A stretch of DNA of 44,095 bases, from contig CAKSEO010000023.1 of the NCBI GenBank assembly GCA_934446565.1, forward strand, positions 1 through 44,095, in the 5' to 3' direction. Positions within the stretch are counted from its first letter, which is position 1. Every line of letters starts with the position of its first letter. The DNA is from an uncultured Oscillospiraceae bacterium (lineage in GTDB: Bacteria; Bacillota; Clostridia; Oscillospirales; Ruminococcaceae). The translations under genes and the position numbers were made by a program. Under the pieces are notes generated by a model. That model did no database searches. It saw nothing but the letters and a program-made list of their open reading frames with translations, and had not been told where the DNA came from. Positions 23,410-30,809 of the stretch are shown here, in pieces.

Positions 23410-24146
23410 ACGCCGTCACCTCCGATATGTGATTCTGCTATCTTGACGAATGCGTTTTCCAGCCCGGATCCTCCGGTCAGTTCCTCAAGCTCGGCGAGCG
23501 TACCCATCGCGCGGAGCCTGCCTCCGACCATTACAGCAATGCGGTCGGAGAGGTGTTCAGCCTCCTCCATGTAGTGGGTCGTGAGGACTATCGTCATTTT
23601 CCCTTTGAGGGATTCTATAGCGCTCCACAGCTCGCGCCGCGCCAGCACATCAAGTCCGAGCGTAGGCTCGTCGAGGAACAGTACCTCCGGCTCGGATATC
23701 AGCGCCATGGCAATTGAAACGCGCCGCTTCCAGCCTCCGGACAGCGTTTTCGCACGCTGCTCCATTACCTCGTCCAGTCTGAACATACTGCGCATTTCCG
23801 CAATGCGGGATTCCCGCTTTTCCGCCGGAATCCCGTATATTTTAGCCATCAGCTCCAGGTTTTCCCTGACGGTAAGGTTGTCTGCAACTGCGGTGTCCTG
23901 CGGGGAAATCCCAACGGCGCGTTTTACAAGGGCGCTGTCGGTTTTGACGCTGTGCCCGCATATGTAAGCTTCGCCGCTGGTCGGCTCAGAAAGGCAGGTC
24001 AGCATGCGTATAGTGGTAGTTTTTCCGGCTCCGTTCACGCCCAGGAGCGCGAACAGTTCGCCCTTTTCTACTGTGATATCAAGGCTGTTTACCGCCGTTT
24101 TTTCTTTGTACTTTTTTGTCAGTCCTTTTGTCTGTACTGCTGTCAT
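23406..24146 (-). CDS. ABC transporter ATP-binding protein
   Basis: The 246-residue ATPase has Walker A GVNGAGKTT, Q-loop region SPQDTAV, signature LSGGWKRRVSI, Walker B VLFLDEPTLGLD and the H-loop TTHYMEE. It is of the drug-exporter (DrrA/CcmA) type and powers the downstream permease. The ATG at 24146 has GGAGG upstream at correct spacing, although that places the start 68 bases inside the preceding regulator gene. The overlap therefore seems real. Confidence 0.93.
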   Translation of the reverse strand: MTAVQTKGLTKKYKEKTAVNSLDITVEKGELFALLGVNGAGKTTTIRMLTCLSEPTSGEAYICGHSVKTDSALVKRAVGISPQDTAVADNLTVRENLELMAKIYGIPAEKRESRIAEMRSMFRLDEVMEQRAKTLSGGWKRRVSIAMALISEPEVLFLDEPTLGLDVLARRELWSAIESLKGKMTIVLTTHYMEEAEHLSDRIAVMVGGRLRAMGTLAELEELTGGSGLENAFVKIAESHIGGDGV

Positions 24147-24564
24147 TGCGTTTACCTCCAGTCATATCCCTGGCGGTTTCGATCATTCCGCCAAGCTTGA
24201 CCAGCGCGATACCCTTGTCCTCATCCCCGAGGATAAGTATAGCGTCGCCGGAATTGAGGTCGAACACTTCGCGGCACTTTTTCGGCAGGGTGATCTGCCC
24301 CTTGTCGTTCATTTTCGAGAACCCGAAAATGTGCTTTTTCCCGTCCTGTGTGTCGGATAGACCGGTCAGGTTGCGTACCAGCATATCCACCGTTGTGCCA
24401 TAGATATCTGCAAGCGCAATGCAGTTCTCTATGTCGGGGATAGTGTCGCCGCTTTCCCATTTCGCTACAGCCTGGCGGGATACGTTCAGCTTTTCGGCAA
24501 TTTCCTCCTGGGTAAATCCGTTCTGCTTGCGGAAAAGCTTGAGATTGTTGAATTCGATGCTCAT
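24079..24564 (-). CDS. XRE family regulator with C-terminal AbrB/SpoVT domain
   Basis: The 161-residue protein joins an N-terminal Cro/CI helix-turn-helix (about 5-60: LKLFRKQNGFTQEEIAEKLN, VSRQAVAKWESGD) to a swapped-hairpin AbrB-like domain (about 80-125: SKMNDKGQITLPKKCREVFD, GDAILILGDEDKGIALVK), then a basic tail rich in K/R/D. Two separate DNA-binding folds in one chain suggest binding of two site types or oligomerisation through the AbrB part. First gene of the ABC exporter operon, so it probably autoregulates it. Confidence 0.9.
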   Translation of the reverse strand: MSIEFNNLKLFRKQNGFTQEEIAEKLNVSRQAVAKWESGDTIPDIENCIALADIYGTTVDMLVRNLTGLSDTQDGKKHIFGFSKMNDKGQITLPKKCREVFDLNSGDAILILGDEDKGIALVKLGGMIETARDMTGGKRNDSSTDKRTDKKVQRKNGGKQP

Positions 24565-24581
24565 GTTTTCACCTCGTCTAG

Positions 24582-24610
24582 ATTATACTGCATCGCGGTC
24601 CTGCTTTCAA
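24582..24610 (-). promoter_or_regulatory. promoter of the XRE-AbrB/ABC operon
   Basis: Minus strand TTGAAA (24605-24610), 17-base spacer, TATAAT (24582-24587), 18 bases before the start codon. Confidence 0.75.
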
Positions 24611-24682
24611 CCAACCGCAGATGACATAAATGTTATTTTCGGTTGCATTTTACGATTTTGTATATGGTAATTGCAAAGTTAT

Positions 24683-24708
24683 AAAAAACAAGGCTGCGTA
24701 AAGCAGCC
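24683..24708 (-). terminator. terminator of the CAP/YkgJ operon
   Basis: GGCTGC/GCAGCC stem (24692-24708) followed on the minus strand by TTGTTTTTT. Confidence 0.8.
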
Positions 24709-24715
24709 AGGTCTA

Positions 24716-25195
24716 TTATCTTTTCTCGACGGCAAGTATTGGATAGCCGTCCTCATAGGGCTTCACTGATTCTGGAAATTCCGCCGCGTGCCTGAACAGC
24801 CTCCCGGCAAAATCGTCCGTTTCGACGAATCTGCAAAGCTCCTCAAGCGGAAGCTTCTTCACCGCCGGACAGACCGGGGAAAGCGTGATGACGCGCATTC
24901 CGTTCAGGTCGTTTACGCGGAACGGCCATATTTTGCAGTCGAACGGCCTTTCCTCGCCGAGTACGCAGCCGTGGTCGCTTGCGGCGGGGCAGTAGATTAT
25001 CTCATCGCCGTTGAACTCCATGCGGAACACGCAGCTATCCGTTCCGGAAACACGGTTTATCGGAGCGAACTTTTCCGCAGCAGTCGTCTCCTGTTCCCCG
25101 ACAAACAGCGGTATCTCCCACTTGTCGCTCTCGACAAATGTGCAGCACAGCCTGCATTGCGCGCAGGTCTCGTGTGAAAGTATCTTGCTCAGCAT
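24716..25195 (-). CDS. YkgJ-type cysteine cluster protein
   Basis: The 159-residue protein has the N-terminal CAQCRLCC motif and two further cysteine sites (YCPAASDHGCVLG and FDCKIWPF), the pattern of the YkgJ/zinc- or iron-sulfur-chelating family. The function of the family is not settled. RBS GGGTGATAAA. It begins 12 bases after the CAP-domain gene and is transcribed with it, although the neighbour is secreted and this protein has no signal peptide. Confidence 0.85.
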   Translation of the reverse strand: MLSKILSHETCAQCRLCCTFVESDKWEIPLFVGEQETTAAEKFAPINRVSGTDSCVFRMEFNGDEIIYCPAASDHGCVLGEERPFDCKIWPFRVNDLNGMRVITLSPVCPAVKKLPLEELCRFVETDDFAGRLFRHAAEFPESVKPYEDGYPILAVEKR

Positions 25196-25207
25196 TTTAT
25201 CACCCTG

Positions 25208-26152
25208 TCATCCGATGAACAGCTGACACCAGTAGTTGCACCAGCCGTTGTTGTAGCATGCAAGCCCTATGTACTCGGTATCCGGATTAAGTATGTTGCC
25301 GCGGTGATAGGGGTCGTTCATCCAGCACTTCATTGCCTGCTTGGCGGTGGTGTAGTAGTACGCGAGATTCTCTGCGCGGACGTTGGTTTTGATACCGTAC
25401 GCGGAAAGGATGGAATCCCAGCGGGAGCCGTCCGGACGGTAGTGCGACTGGTAGTATGAGTACTCCTTAGCGCGGATCTGCGCAGCGGCTGTTAGGTCGG
25501 CGTGGGCTTTCAGCGGGCTCAGTCCGTATTCAGCGCGGGTCTCGTTTACCAGTTCGAACAGCGCCTGGCACAAGGGGTCGTCGAAAGCGGTCTCATTAAT
25601 AATGTACTTCTCTGTGACGACTTTGCTGCGGGACTTATCAGGGGCTATCGCAGCAAATCGGAGCGTTGTGGTCTCGCTGATGGTTATCGCCTTTTTATAC
25701 TTTGCGGAATCCTTTGTAGGGGTAGTTCCGTCGGTGGTGTAGTAGATGACAGCGTCCGGGTCAGAGCAGGTCAGCCTGACCTTGAAGCTGTCGCTGTATT
25801 CGCCGCCGTCCACCGACGCGGAGGGCGTGGATGTACGTATCTTTATAGAAGCTTTCCCGGTGTTCACAAGCTCCTCGCCGCTGTACGCCGCGATACGCAC
25901 CACGGAATTTTCCGAGATGGTGATGGGAGTGCCGTCGTAAACGGTGGAATCCGTTCCGGGCTTCGTGCCGTCTGTTGTAAAGTAAATGTCGGTATCGTCG
26001 TCGTAATTGACAACGGTAACGTACTGTGAATTATCGTAATAGCCGCTGGAATGTGAAAGAGCAGGCAGGTTGTCAGCCGCGTAAGCGTTGACCGATACTA
26101 TCGAGGATATGGAGAGGATAGCTGCGAGCGCAGCCGAGTGTTTTTTTATCAT
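25208..26152 (-). CDS. secreted CAP/SCP-domain protein with two chitobiase C-terminal-like repeats
   Basis: The 314-residue protein has a signal peptide ending around NAYA-AD. Two beta repeats follow, with DIYFTTDGTKPGTDS and VIYYTTDGTTPTKDS, the CHB_HEX_C / Fn3-associated signature. The C-terminal domain (about 190-314) is a CAP/SCP fold: LFELVNETRAEYGLSPL, RAKEYSYYQSHYRPDGS, RAENLAYYY, DPYHRGNIL and GLACYNNGWCNYWCQLF. Bacterial members of this type act outside the cell, often near the cell wall or spores; the biochemical role is not established. Confidence 0.9.
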   Translation of the reverse strand: MIKKHSAALAAILSISSIVSVNAYAADNLPALSHSSGYYDNSQYVTVVNYDDDTDIYFTTDGTKPGTDSTVYDGTPITISENSVVRIAAYSGEELVNTGKASIKIRTSTPSASVDGGEYSDSFKVRLTCSDPDAVIYYTTDGTTPTKDSAKYKKAITISETTTLRFAAIAPDKSRSKVVTEKYIINETAFDDPLCQALFELVNETRAEYGLSPLKAHADLTAAAQIRAKEYSYYQSHYRPDGSRWDSILSAYGIKTNVRAENLAYYYTTAKQAMKCWMNDPYHRGNILNPDTEYIGLACYNNGWCNYWCQLFIG

Positions 26153-26242
26153 TTAGACGCTCCGTTTCTGAAATAATGCCGTGATTTTGAAAAAAAGGGG
26201 GTTTTGTTGAAATTGTCATCTTAATTGAACATTCCACTGCAT

Positions 26243-26271
26243 ATTATATACTATTTGCTGAAAAATGTCAA
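26243..26271 (-). promoter_or_regulatory. promoter of the CAP-domain gene
   Basis: Minus strand TTGACA (26266-26271), 17-base spacer, TATAAT (26243-26248). The leader is about 85 bases. The AT-rich stretch 26272-26449 shows nothing else I can name. Confidence 0.8.
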
Positions 26272-26449
26272 GCCGGTTACAATTTGATTACAAAATGGTA
26301 ACAATTTATAACTTTGAAAGGCAACTAACGTTGCAAGATTAGCTAAAACCAGGTTAACAAACGGCTTTCCGCAATTCGACGGACAATGGATATCATTAAA
26401 ATATCGTTTATGCCTTGTGAATTTTCATCAATTTTTCACCTAATGTTTA

Positions 26450-26477
26450 TTGACTTTAACGAAAAAGTTGTTATAAT
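26450..26477 (+). promoter_or_regulatory. promoter of the MarR regulator gene
   Basis: TTGACT (26450-26455), 16-base spacer, TATAAT (26472-26477). Confidence 0.7.
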
Positions 26478-26502
26478 ATTAGTAGTTGATTAGTAGACTA
26501 AC
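26478..26502 (+). promoter_or_regulatory. possible MarR autoregulatory operator
   Basis: ATTAGTAG is repeated at 26478-26485 and 26489-26496, an 11-base step (one helical turn), right on the predicted transcription start, followed by ACTAAC. Confidence 0.4.
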
Positions 26503-26538
26503 TTTTCGATGCAAATACAACTGAGAAAGGACAACACA

Positions 26539-27015
26539 ATGAAGAACAGCAACAACAATACCTACATGTTCAAGGGCAACGAAACAATAAAGAGCGTAAA
26601 TGACGCGTCCTTTATGTTCGGGAAGTATGTATGCCGTGAGCTTGAAGCTATCGGGATGCGCTCGTCCTACCGTCATGTTATGAAGCCCCTGATGGAGCAG
26701 GACGGCATGACCCAGCTCGAGCTCGTGAACCTTACCCAGCTCAAGGCTCCGACGATAAGCATAACCCTGCGCAATATGGAGCGCGAGGGCATCGTTCGCC
26801 GCGAGAAGAACGACGTAGACCGCCGCGAGACCCACGTTTACATCACCGATAAGGGCAGAGAGATGCACGCGAAGATACTGGAAGCGTTCGACCGCGCAGA
26901 GCAGCTCATGCTGAAGGACATATCCGAGAAGGAACAGGCTACAGCCCGCAAGATTCTCGCGAAGATGACCGAGAATCTCCGTAAGGAAGTCGGCGGAGAG
27001 CTTCCGAATGATTGA
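26539..27015 (+). CDS. MarR family transcriptional regulator
   Basis: The 158-residue protein has the MarR winged helix: helices around YVCRELEAIGMRSSYRHVM, recognition helix LTQLKAPTISITLRNMER and the wing with REKNDVDRRETHVYIT, then a C-terminal dimerisation helix pair. RBS GAAAGGA supports the ATG at 26539; a weaker upstream ATG at 26509 lacks one. It stands alone, with no divergent target, so its regulon lies outside the window apart from probable autoregulation. Confidence 0.92.
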   Translation: MKNSNNNTYMFKGNETIKSVNDASFMFGKYVCRELEAIGMRSSYRHVMKPLMEQDGMTQLELVNLTQLKAPTISITLRNMEREGIVRREKNDVDRRETHVYITDKGREMHAKILEAFDRAEQLMLKDISEKEQATARKILAKMTENLRKEVGGELPND

Positions 27016-27029
27016 CCCTGAATGAAATA

Positions 27030-27063
27030 AAGGAGCGTACCGCTGAGGTAACGCTCCTTATTT
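27030..27063. terminator. bidirectional terminator between the MarR gene and trmO
   Basis: AAGGAGCGTACC (27030-27041) pairs with GGTAACGCTCCTT (27047-27059) with one bulge; T-run on the plus side. Confidence 0.85.
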
Positions 27064-27738
27064 TTATCGTATGCCTGTTACAGTCAGACGTTCAGCGTTG
27101 ACCGTGAAGCTGACTTCCATCCCCGCGAAGCTCATCGTGTACTCCCTGGCGGGGTCGGAAATGTACTGCGGGCGCGGGTCCTGTGCCAGCACGGCGGTGA
27201 GCGCTCCCAGTTTCCCGGCGGGGACGAGCTTTTCAATCTCCCCTGGGATTTCCACGGAAAGCACCCCGTCCTGCTGCGCGAGGGCGAATCCGTTGGAGGC
27301 GTCCGGGCGGCAGTCAACGTAGGGGAGATACGGCTTGATATCGTAGATAGGCGTACCGTCCATCAGGTCCGCGCCGGAGACCCGTATCACCGGACCATCA
27401 GGCGTTGAAAGCTGTATGCTCTCGATTTTCACGCAGCTGAGCCCCAGAGGATTCGGACGGAACGGCGACCGCGTCGCGAAAACTCCCATGCGGGTATTAC
27501 CACCGAGCCGTGGAGGACGCACGGTAGGGCTCCAGCCGTCCCGTACCGCCTTGGAGAATTCCCACACGAGCCAGATGTGCGAGTACTGCTCCAGACCGCG
27601 CAGCGCCTCAGGCACGCGGTATTCCGGCTCGAAAACTATCGTTGAGACCAGTTCCTCCACAAGACCGCTCTGGCGCGGTATGCCGAACTTCTCCGGAAAG
27701 TCGGAGCGTATGTGAGCGATCTCTTTTAATGTCAGCAT
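27064..27738 (-). CDS. trmO: tRNA (N6-threonylcarbamoyladenosine-37)-N6-methyltransferase
   Basis: The 224-residue protein matches TrmO (formerly TsaA/YaeB): an N-terminal beta-barrel with IAHIRSDFPEKFGIPRQ, the SAM-binding motif region RPPRLGGNTRMGVFATRSPFRPN, GLSCVKI and DGTPIYDIKPYLPYVD. TrmO methylates t6A37 next to the anticodon in ACY-reading tRNA-Thr, fine-tuning decoding. It follows the Tet(M)-NYN gene by 10 bases on the same strand and is therefore co-transcribed with it. Confidence 0.93.
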   Translation of the reverse strand: MLTLKEIAHIRSDFPEKFGIPRQSGLVEELVSTIVFEPEYRVPEALRGLEQYSHIWLVWEFSKAVRDGWSPTVRPPRLGGNTRMGVFATRSPFRPNPLGLSCVKIESIQLSTPDGPVIRVSGADLMDGTPIYDIKPYLPYVDCRPDASNGFALAQQDGVLSVEIPGEIEKLVPAGKLGALTAVLAQDPRPQYISDPAREYTMSFAGMEVSFTVNAERLTVTGIR

Positions 27739-27748
27739 TTGCCGCCTC

Positions 27749-30319
27749 CTAGTTGTATTTCTCCTCGATTATCTTCCTGATGGCATTCTCGACTTCGGTG
27801 ACTTCCGCGAGGAATTCCGTTGCGGAGACCCGCACAGCGCCGTTCCCGAGAATGATTATCTGCTCCACGTTGTCTGACGTAGCGACGCGCACCCGGTAGC
27901 TCCGCCCGAGCTCGTGCGCGGTTTTTTCGATGTACATGTCGGCGGTCTCCGCCTCCTTGGTGTAGACCACCGTGATACCCATTTCGGTCTCTATTTCGCG
28001 ATGCTTTCCCTTTACGCGGTAGGCGTCGAATACCAGTATCAGGTTGCAGCGCCTGAATCCCTGGTAGTTGCACATTATGTTTATCAGCCGCGCCCGGGCA
28101 AGCTCCAGATTCTCTTTTGCGAGCTTGTTCAGCTCCTCCCAGCCGAAGATGATGTTGTAGCCGTCCACAAGCAGGTACTCCGGACCTTTCGGGAGCGGAG
28201 GCAGCTTGGGCGTTTTCGGCTGTGGGACGTGCTTTTCGGTGCGCATAGCGGAGCGCTCGTTGCGCTTTATCTTGCCGTAGGTGCGCTCGAAGATCTCCAT
28301 CAGCTCCTTGTCGGCGGCTACGCGCTGCTTGTAGGTGTTGACGAGCTGCGGGGTCACTGCGGGCTCCTCGTCCTCGCAGTCGTTTTCGCCGAATCTCAGC
28401 CCGCTGTCAACGTGCATCCGCGCCGGAGCTTCATTCCAGGGGACAAGCACTCCCGCGCCGTGGGAGCAGAAAACGCTGTCCGCAGAGTTGTCCACATCAG
28501 CGTCAACGTCGTAGCCTATCCGGGCTATGACCTCCTCGGCGTTGTGGCAGGGGAAGTAACCCTTGGGAATGCAGCTCAGACGTCCTTTTCCGCGAGTGTA
28601 GCTGATGACCTCCGCCTGATATCCCCGCAGCTCGGAAACCGGGGCGCTTCCGGTGAAAACGGTGTCCTCCCCGGTGGACTCCGGCGGTTTTACTTCGCCG
28701 TTCATCCGCTGGAGGTCGGTCATAGCACGCCCTGTGTATTCCTGCGGGACAGTCAGCCGGAATTCGTACCATGGCTCAAGCAGAACCGACTCAGCGGAGC
28801 GCAGTCCCTGCCGCACGGCGCGGTAGGTAGCCTGCCGGAAATCACCGCCCTCGGTGTGCTTGATGTGAGCTTTACCGGCGACCACGGTTATGCGCATGTC
28901 TGTGACAGGCGAGCCGGTCAGAACGCCGATATGCGCCTTTTCCTCAAGATGCGTGAGTATCAGCCGCTGCCAGTTGATGTCGAGGTCGTCCTTGCGGCAG
29001 TCGGCGGCGAAATGCAGCCCGGTGCCGCGCTCGGCGGGCTCAAGCAGGAGATGTACCTCCGCGTAGTGTCGCAGCGGCTCGTAGTGCCCTACGCCTTCCA
29101 CGGGAGCCTCGATGGTTTCCTTGTAGGCGATGCTGCCCTCGTCGAACTGCACCTCAAGCCCGAAGCGGTCATGGATAAGGCTTTTCAGTACCTCGAGCTG
29201 AATCTCGCCCATGAGTTGAACGTGAATTTCTTTGAGCTGCTCGTTCCAGACGATACGGAGCATGGGGTCCTCGTCGCACAGACCGTGGAGCTTCGCGAGG
29301 GTGGTCGGTATGTCGGTTTTCGGCGGGAGTATCATGCGGTAGGTCAGCACCGGCTCAAGCAGCGGAGCTTCACGGTCCCGCTCGATTCCTACGCCCTCGC
29401 CGGCGCGGCTGGAGGTAAGTCCGGTGACTGCGCAGAGCGTTCCGGCGGGAGCTTCGTCAGCTGTGGAGAATTTCGCGCCGGAATAAATACGTATCTGGTT
29501 TACTTTTTCGGGCTTTCCGCCGCAGTCCAGCAGTGATTTCACCTTGAGCGAGCCGCTGTTTATCTTCATGTGCGTGAGCCGCGCGCCCTGGTCGTCGGTT
29601 GTTATCTTGTAGATGACCGCGCCGAAATCTCCCGACTGCTCCGGCTGGACGGAAAACCTGTCGATAGTTTCAAGTAGCGTTTCAACTCCCTTTAGTTTCA
29701 GCGCCGAGCCGAACACGACCGGGAACAGCTCCCGCCGGGATATTGCCGCGGAAATAAGCGGGTCGGTGATTTCACCGTTTTCCAGGAACGCGTTCATCAT
29801 GTCCTCGGAGCATTCGGCGAGTTCCTCGGAAATCCCGTCCGGACTGTCGCTGGAAAAATCGACGCAGCCGGGGGAAAGCTTGCGTTTCAGTTCAGCAATG
29901 AGGGAATCCTTTCCAAAGAAGCTGATATCCATTTTGTTGACGAAAATGAACGTAGGTATACTGTAGCGCCGGAGCAGTCTCCAGAGCGTTTCGGTGTGGC
30001 TCTGTACTCCGTCAGTGCCGCTTATCACCAGCACCGCGTAGTCCAGCACCCGGAGCGCGCGTTCGGTTTCGGCGGAAAAATCCACATGCCCGGGGGTGTC
30101 GAGCAGCGTATAGTCGCTGCCGCCGAAGCGCATTACCGCCTGCTTTGAAAAGATGGTGATACCGCGGCTGCGCTCGATGGGGTCAGTGTCAAGGAATGCG
30201 TCGCCGTGGTCAACTCTGCCGAGCTTCCGCAGCTCTCCGGAGGTATAAAGCATCGCCTCCGAAAGTGTTGTCTTTCCGGAGTCCACATGTGCGGTCATTC
30301 CTAATACCAGTCGTTTCAT
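27749..30319 (-). CDS. Tet(M)-like translational GTPase fused to a Rae1/YacP-type NYN endoribonuclease
   Basis: The 856-residue protein has an EF-G/Tet(M)-type body (about 1-640): G1 AHVDSGKT (10-17), the RGITIFSKQA switch, G3 DTPGHVDF, G4 NKMD, then domains II-V. The domain IV loop that ejects tetracycline in Tet(M)/Tet(O) (YSPVS before TPADFR) reads IKHTEGGDFR here, so drug resistance is doubtful. After a basic linker (HVPQPKTPKLPPLPKGP), residues about 713-856 are a complete NYN/YacP domain: VDGYNIIFGW (Asp719), VFDAYRVKG, TKEAETADMYIEK, VATSDNVEQ. Bacillus Rae1/YacP cuts mRNA in the ribosomal A site. The fusion implies a GTPase delivering that nuclease to the A site. It is preceded by an intrinsic terminator 31 bases upstream. 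Confidence 0.9.
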   Translation of the reverse strand: MKRLVLGMTAHVDSGKTTLSEAMLYTSGELRKLGRVDHGDAFLDTDPIERSRGITIFSKQAVMRFGGSDYTLLDTPGHVDFSAETERALRVLDYAVLVISGTDGVQSHTETLWRLLRRYSIPTFIFVNKMDISFFGKDSLIAELKRKLSPGCVDFSSDSPDGISEELAECSEDMMNAFLENGEITDPLISAAISRRELFPVVFGSALKLKGVETLLETIDRFSVQPEQSGDFGAVIYKITTDDQGARLTHMKINSGSLKVKSLLDCGGKPEKVNQIRIYSGAKFSTADEAPAGTLCAVTGLTSSRAGEGVGIERDREAPLLEPVLTYRMILPPKTDIPTTLAKLHGLCDEDPMLRIVWNEQLKEIHVQLMGEIQLEVLKSLIHDRFGLEVQFDEGSIAYKETIEAPVEGVGHYEPLRHYAEVHLLLEPAERGTGLHFAADCRKDDLDINWQRLILTHLEEKAHIGVLTGSPVTDMRITVVAGKAHIKHTEGGDFRQATYRAVRQGLRSAESVLLEPWYEFRLTVPQEYTGRAMTDLQRMNGEVKPPESTGEDTVFTGSAPVSELRGYQAEVISYTRGKGRLSCIPKGYFPCHNAEEVIARIGYDVDADVDNSADSVFCSHGAGVLVPWNEAPARMHVDSGLRFGENDCEDEEPAVTPQLVNTYKQRVAADKELMEIFERTYGKIKRNERSAMRTEKHVPQPKTPKLPPLPKGPEYLLVDGYNIIFGWEELNKLAKENLELARARLINIMCNYQGFRRCNLILVFDAYRVKGKHREIETEMGITVVYTKEAETADMYIEKTAHELGRSYRVRVATSDNVEQIIILGNGAVRVSATEFLAEVTEVENAIRKIIEEKYN

Positions 30320-30349
30320 AGCGTACCTCGCGTCTCCTCGTTTTTGCAG

Positions 30350-30378
30350 AAAAATGCGCCGCAGAGCCGTGCGGCGCA
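30350..30378 (-). terminator. intrinsic terminator between acpS and the Tet(M)-NYN gene
   Basis: On the minus strand TGCGCCGCA, loop CGGCTC, TGCGGCGCA, then TTTTT. Only 30 bases separate it from the next start codon, which leaves no space for an ordinary promoter. It may be an attenuator. Confidence 0.85.
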
Positions 30379-30382
30379 GGTA

Positions 30383-30763
30383 TTAAATTCTGTTTACAAT
30401 AACTGTTGCCGTGGCGTAGTCCTTGCAGTGTGCAACGGAAACGTTGAATTCGTAGTGTTCGCGTTCTTCGAGCATTTTCGCGCGGCCAGTGGTGATGATG
30501 AACGGGGAGCCTATCCGGTCGCGGAGTATGGTTATCTCGCTCGGACGGACAATGCGGAATCCGGTGCCTATCGCCTTTGCGAACGCTATTTTCGCGCAGT
30601 AATTCTCCGCGATGAGCTCTGTGGAAAGCTTGTGAGCAACCAGATACCTTATCTCGTCAGCCGAGAAGTAGTTCGCGAGGAATTTCGGATTGCGCGAAGC
30701 GCGGCGGATACGTTTGATCTCGATAACGTCAGTGCCGACGCGTATGAATAAATTATTTGCCAT
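30383..30763 (-). CDS. acpS: holo-[acyl-carrier-protein] synthase-like protein, active-site variant
   Basis: The 126-residue protein has the size and order of AcpS, which moves 4'-phosphopantetheine from CoA to acyl carrier protein. Seen: GTDVIEIKRI (metal ligand Asp11), FSADEIRY, AKIAFAKAIGTGF and VSVAHCKDYATATVIV. The family motif AGRxAAKEAFxKAxGTG reads ENYCAKIAFAKAIGTG: the second metal-binding Glu is Ile59 (codon 30587-30589). Activity is therefore uncertain. No clear ribosome binding site precedes the ATG, unlike nearly all neighbours. A GTACGG/CCGTAC hairpin (30779-30794) lies between it and the upstream gene. Confidence 0.85.
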   Translation of the reverse strand: MANNLFIRVGTDVIEIKRIRRASRNPKFLANYFSADEIRYLVAHKLSTELIAENYCAKIAFAKAIGTGFRIVRPSEITILRDRIGSPFIITTGRAKMLEEREHYEFNVSVAHCKDYATATVIVNRI

Positions 30764-30809
30764 TATTATGAGTACGAGGTACGGATCGCCGTACTTCTGC
30801 CTTCCTTAA

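Noticed and set aside
27914..29536. 540-codon open frame opposite the Tet(M)-NYN gene
   Set aside because: Antisense shadow of a well supported gene, with no ribosome binding site or recognisable motif. Similar long shadows occur opposite pheT and the MocR gene.
27749..30319. Annotation as a plain tetracycline resistance gene
   Set aside because: The domain IV loop that displaces tetracycline is not conserved and the protein carries an extra nuclease domain, so resistance cannot be claimed.
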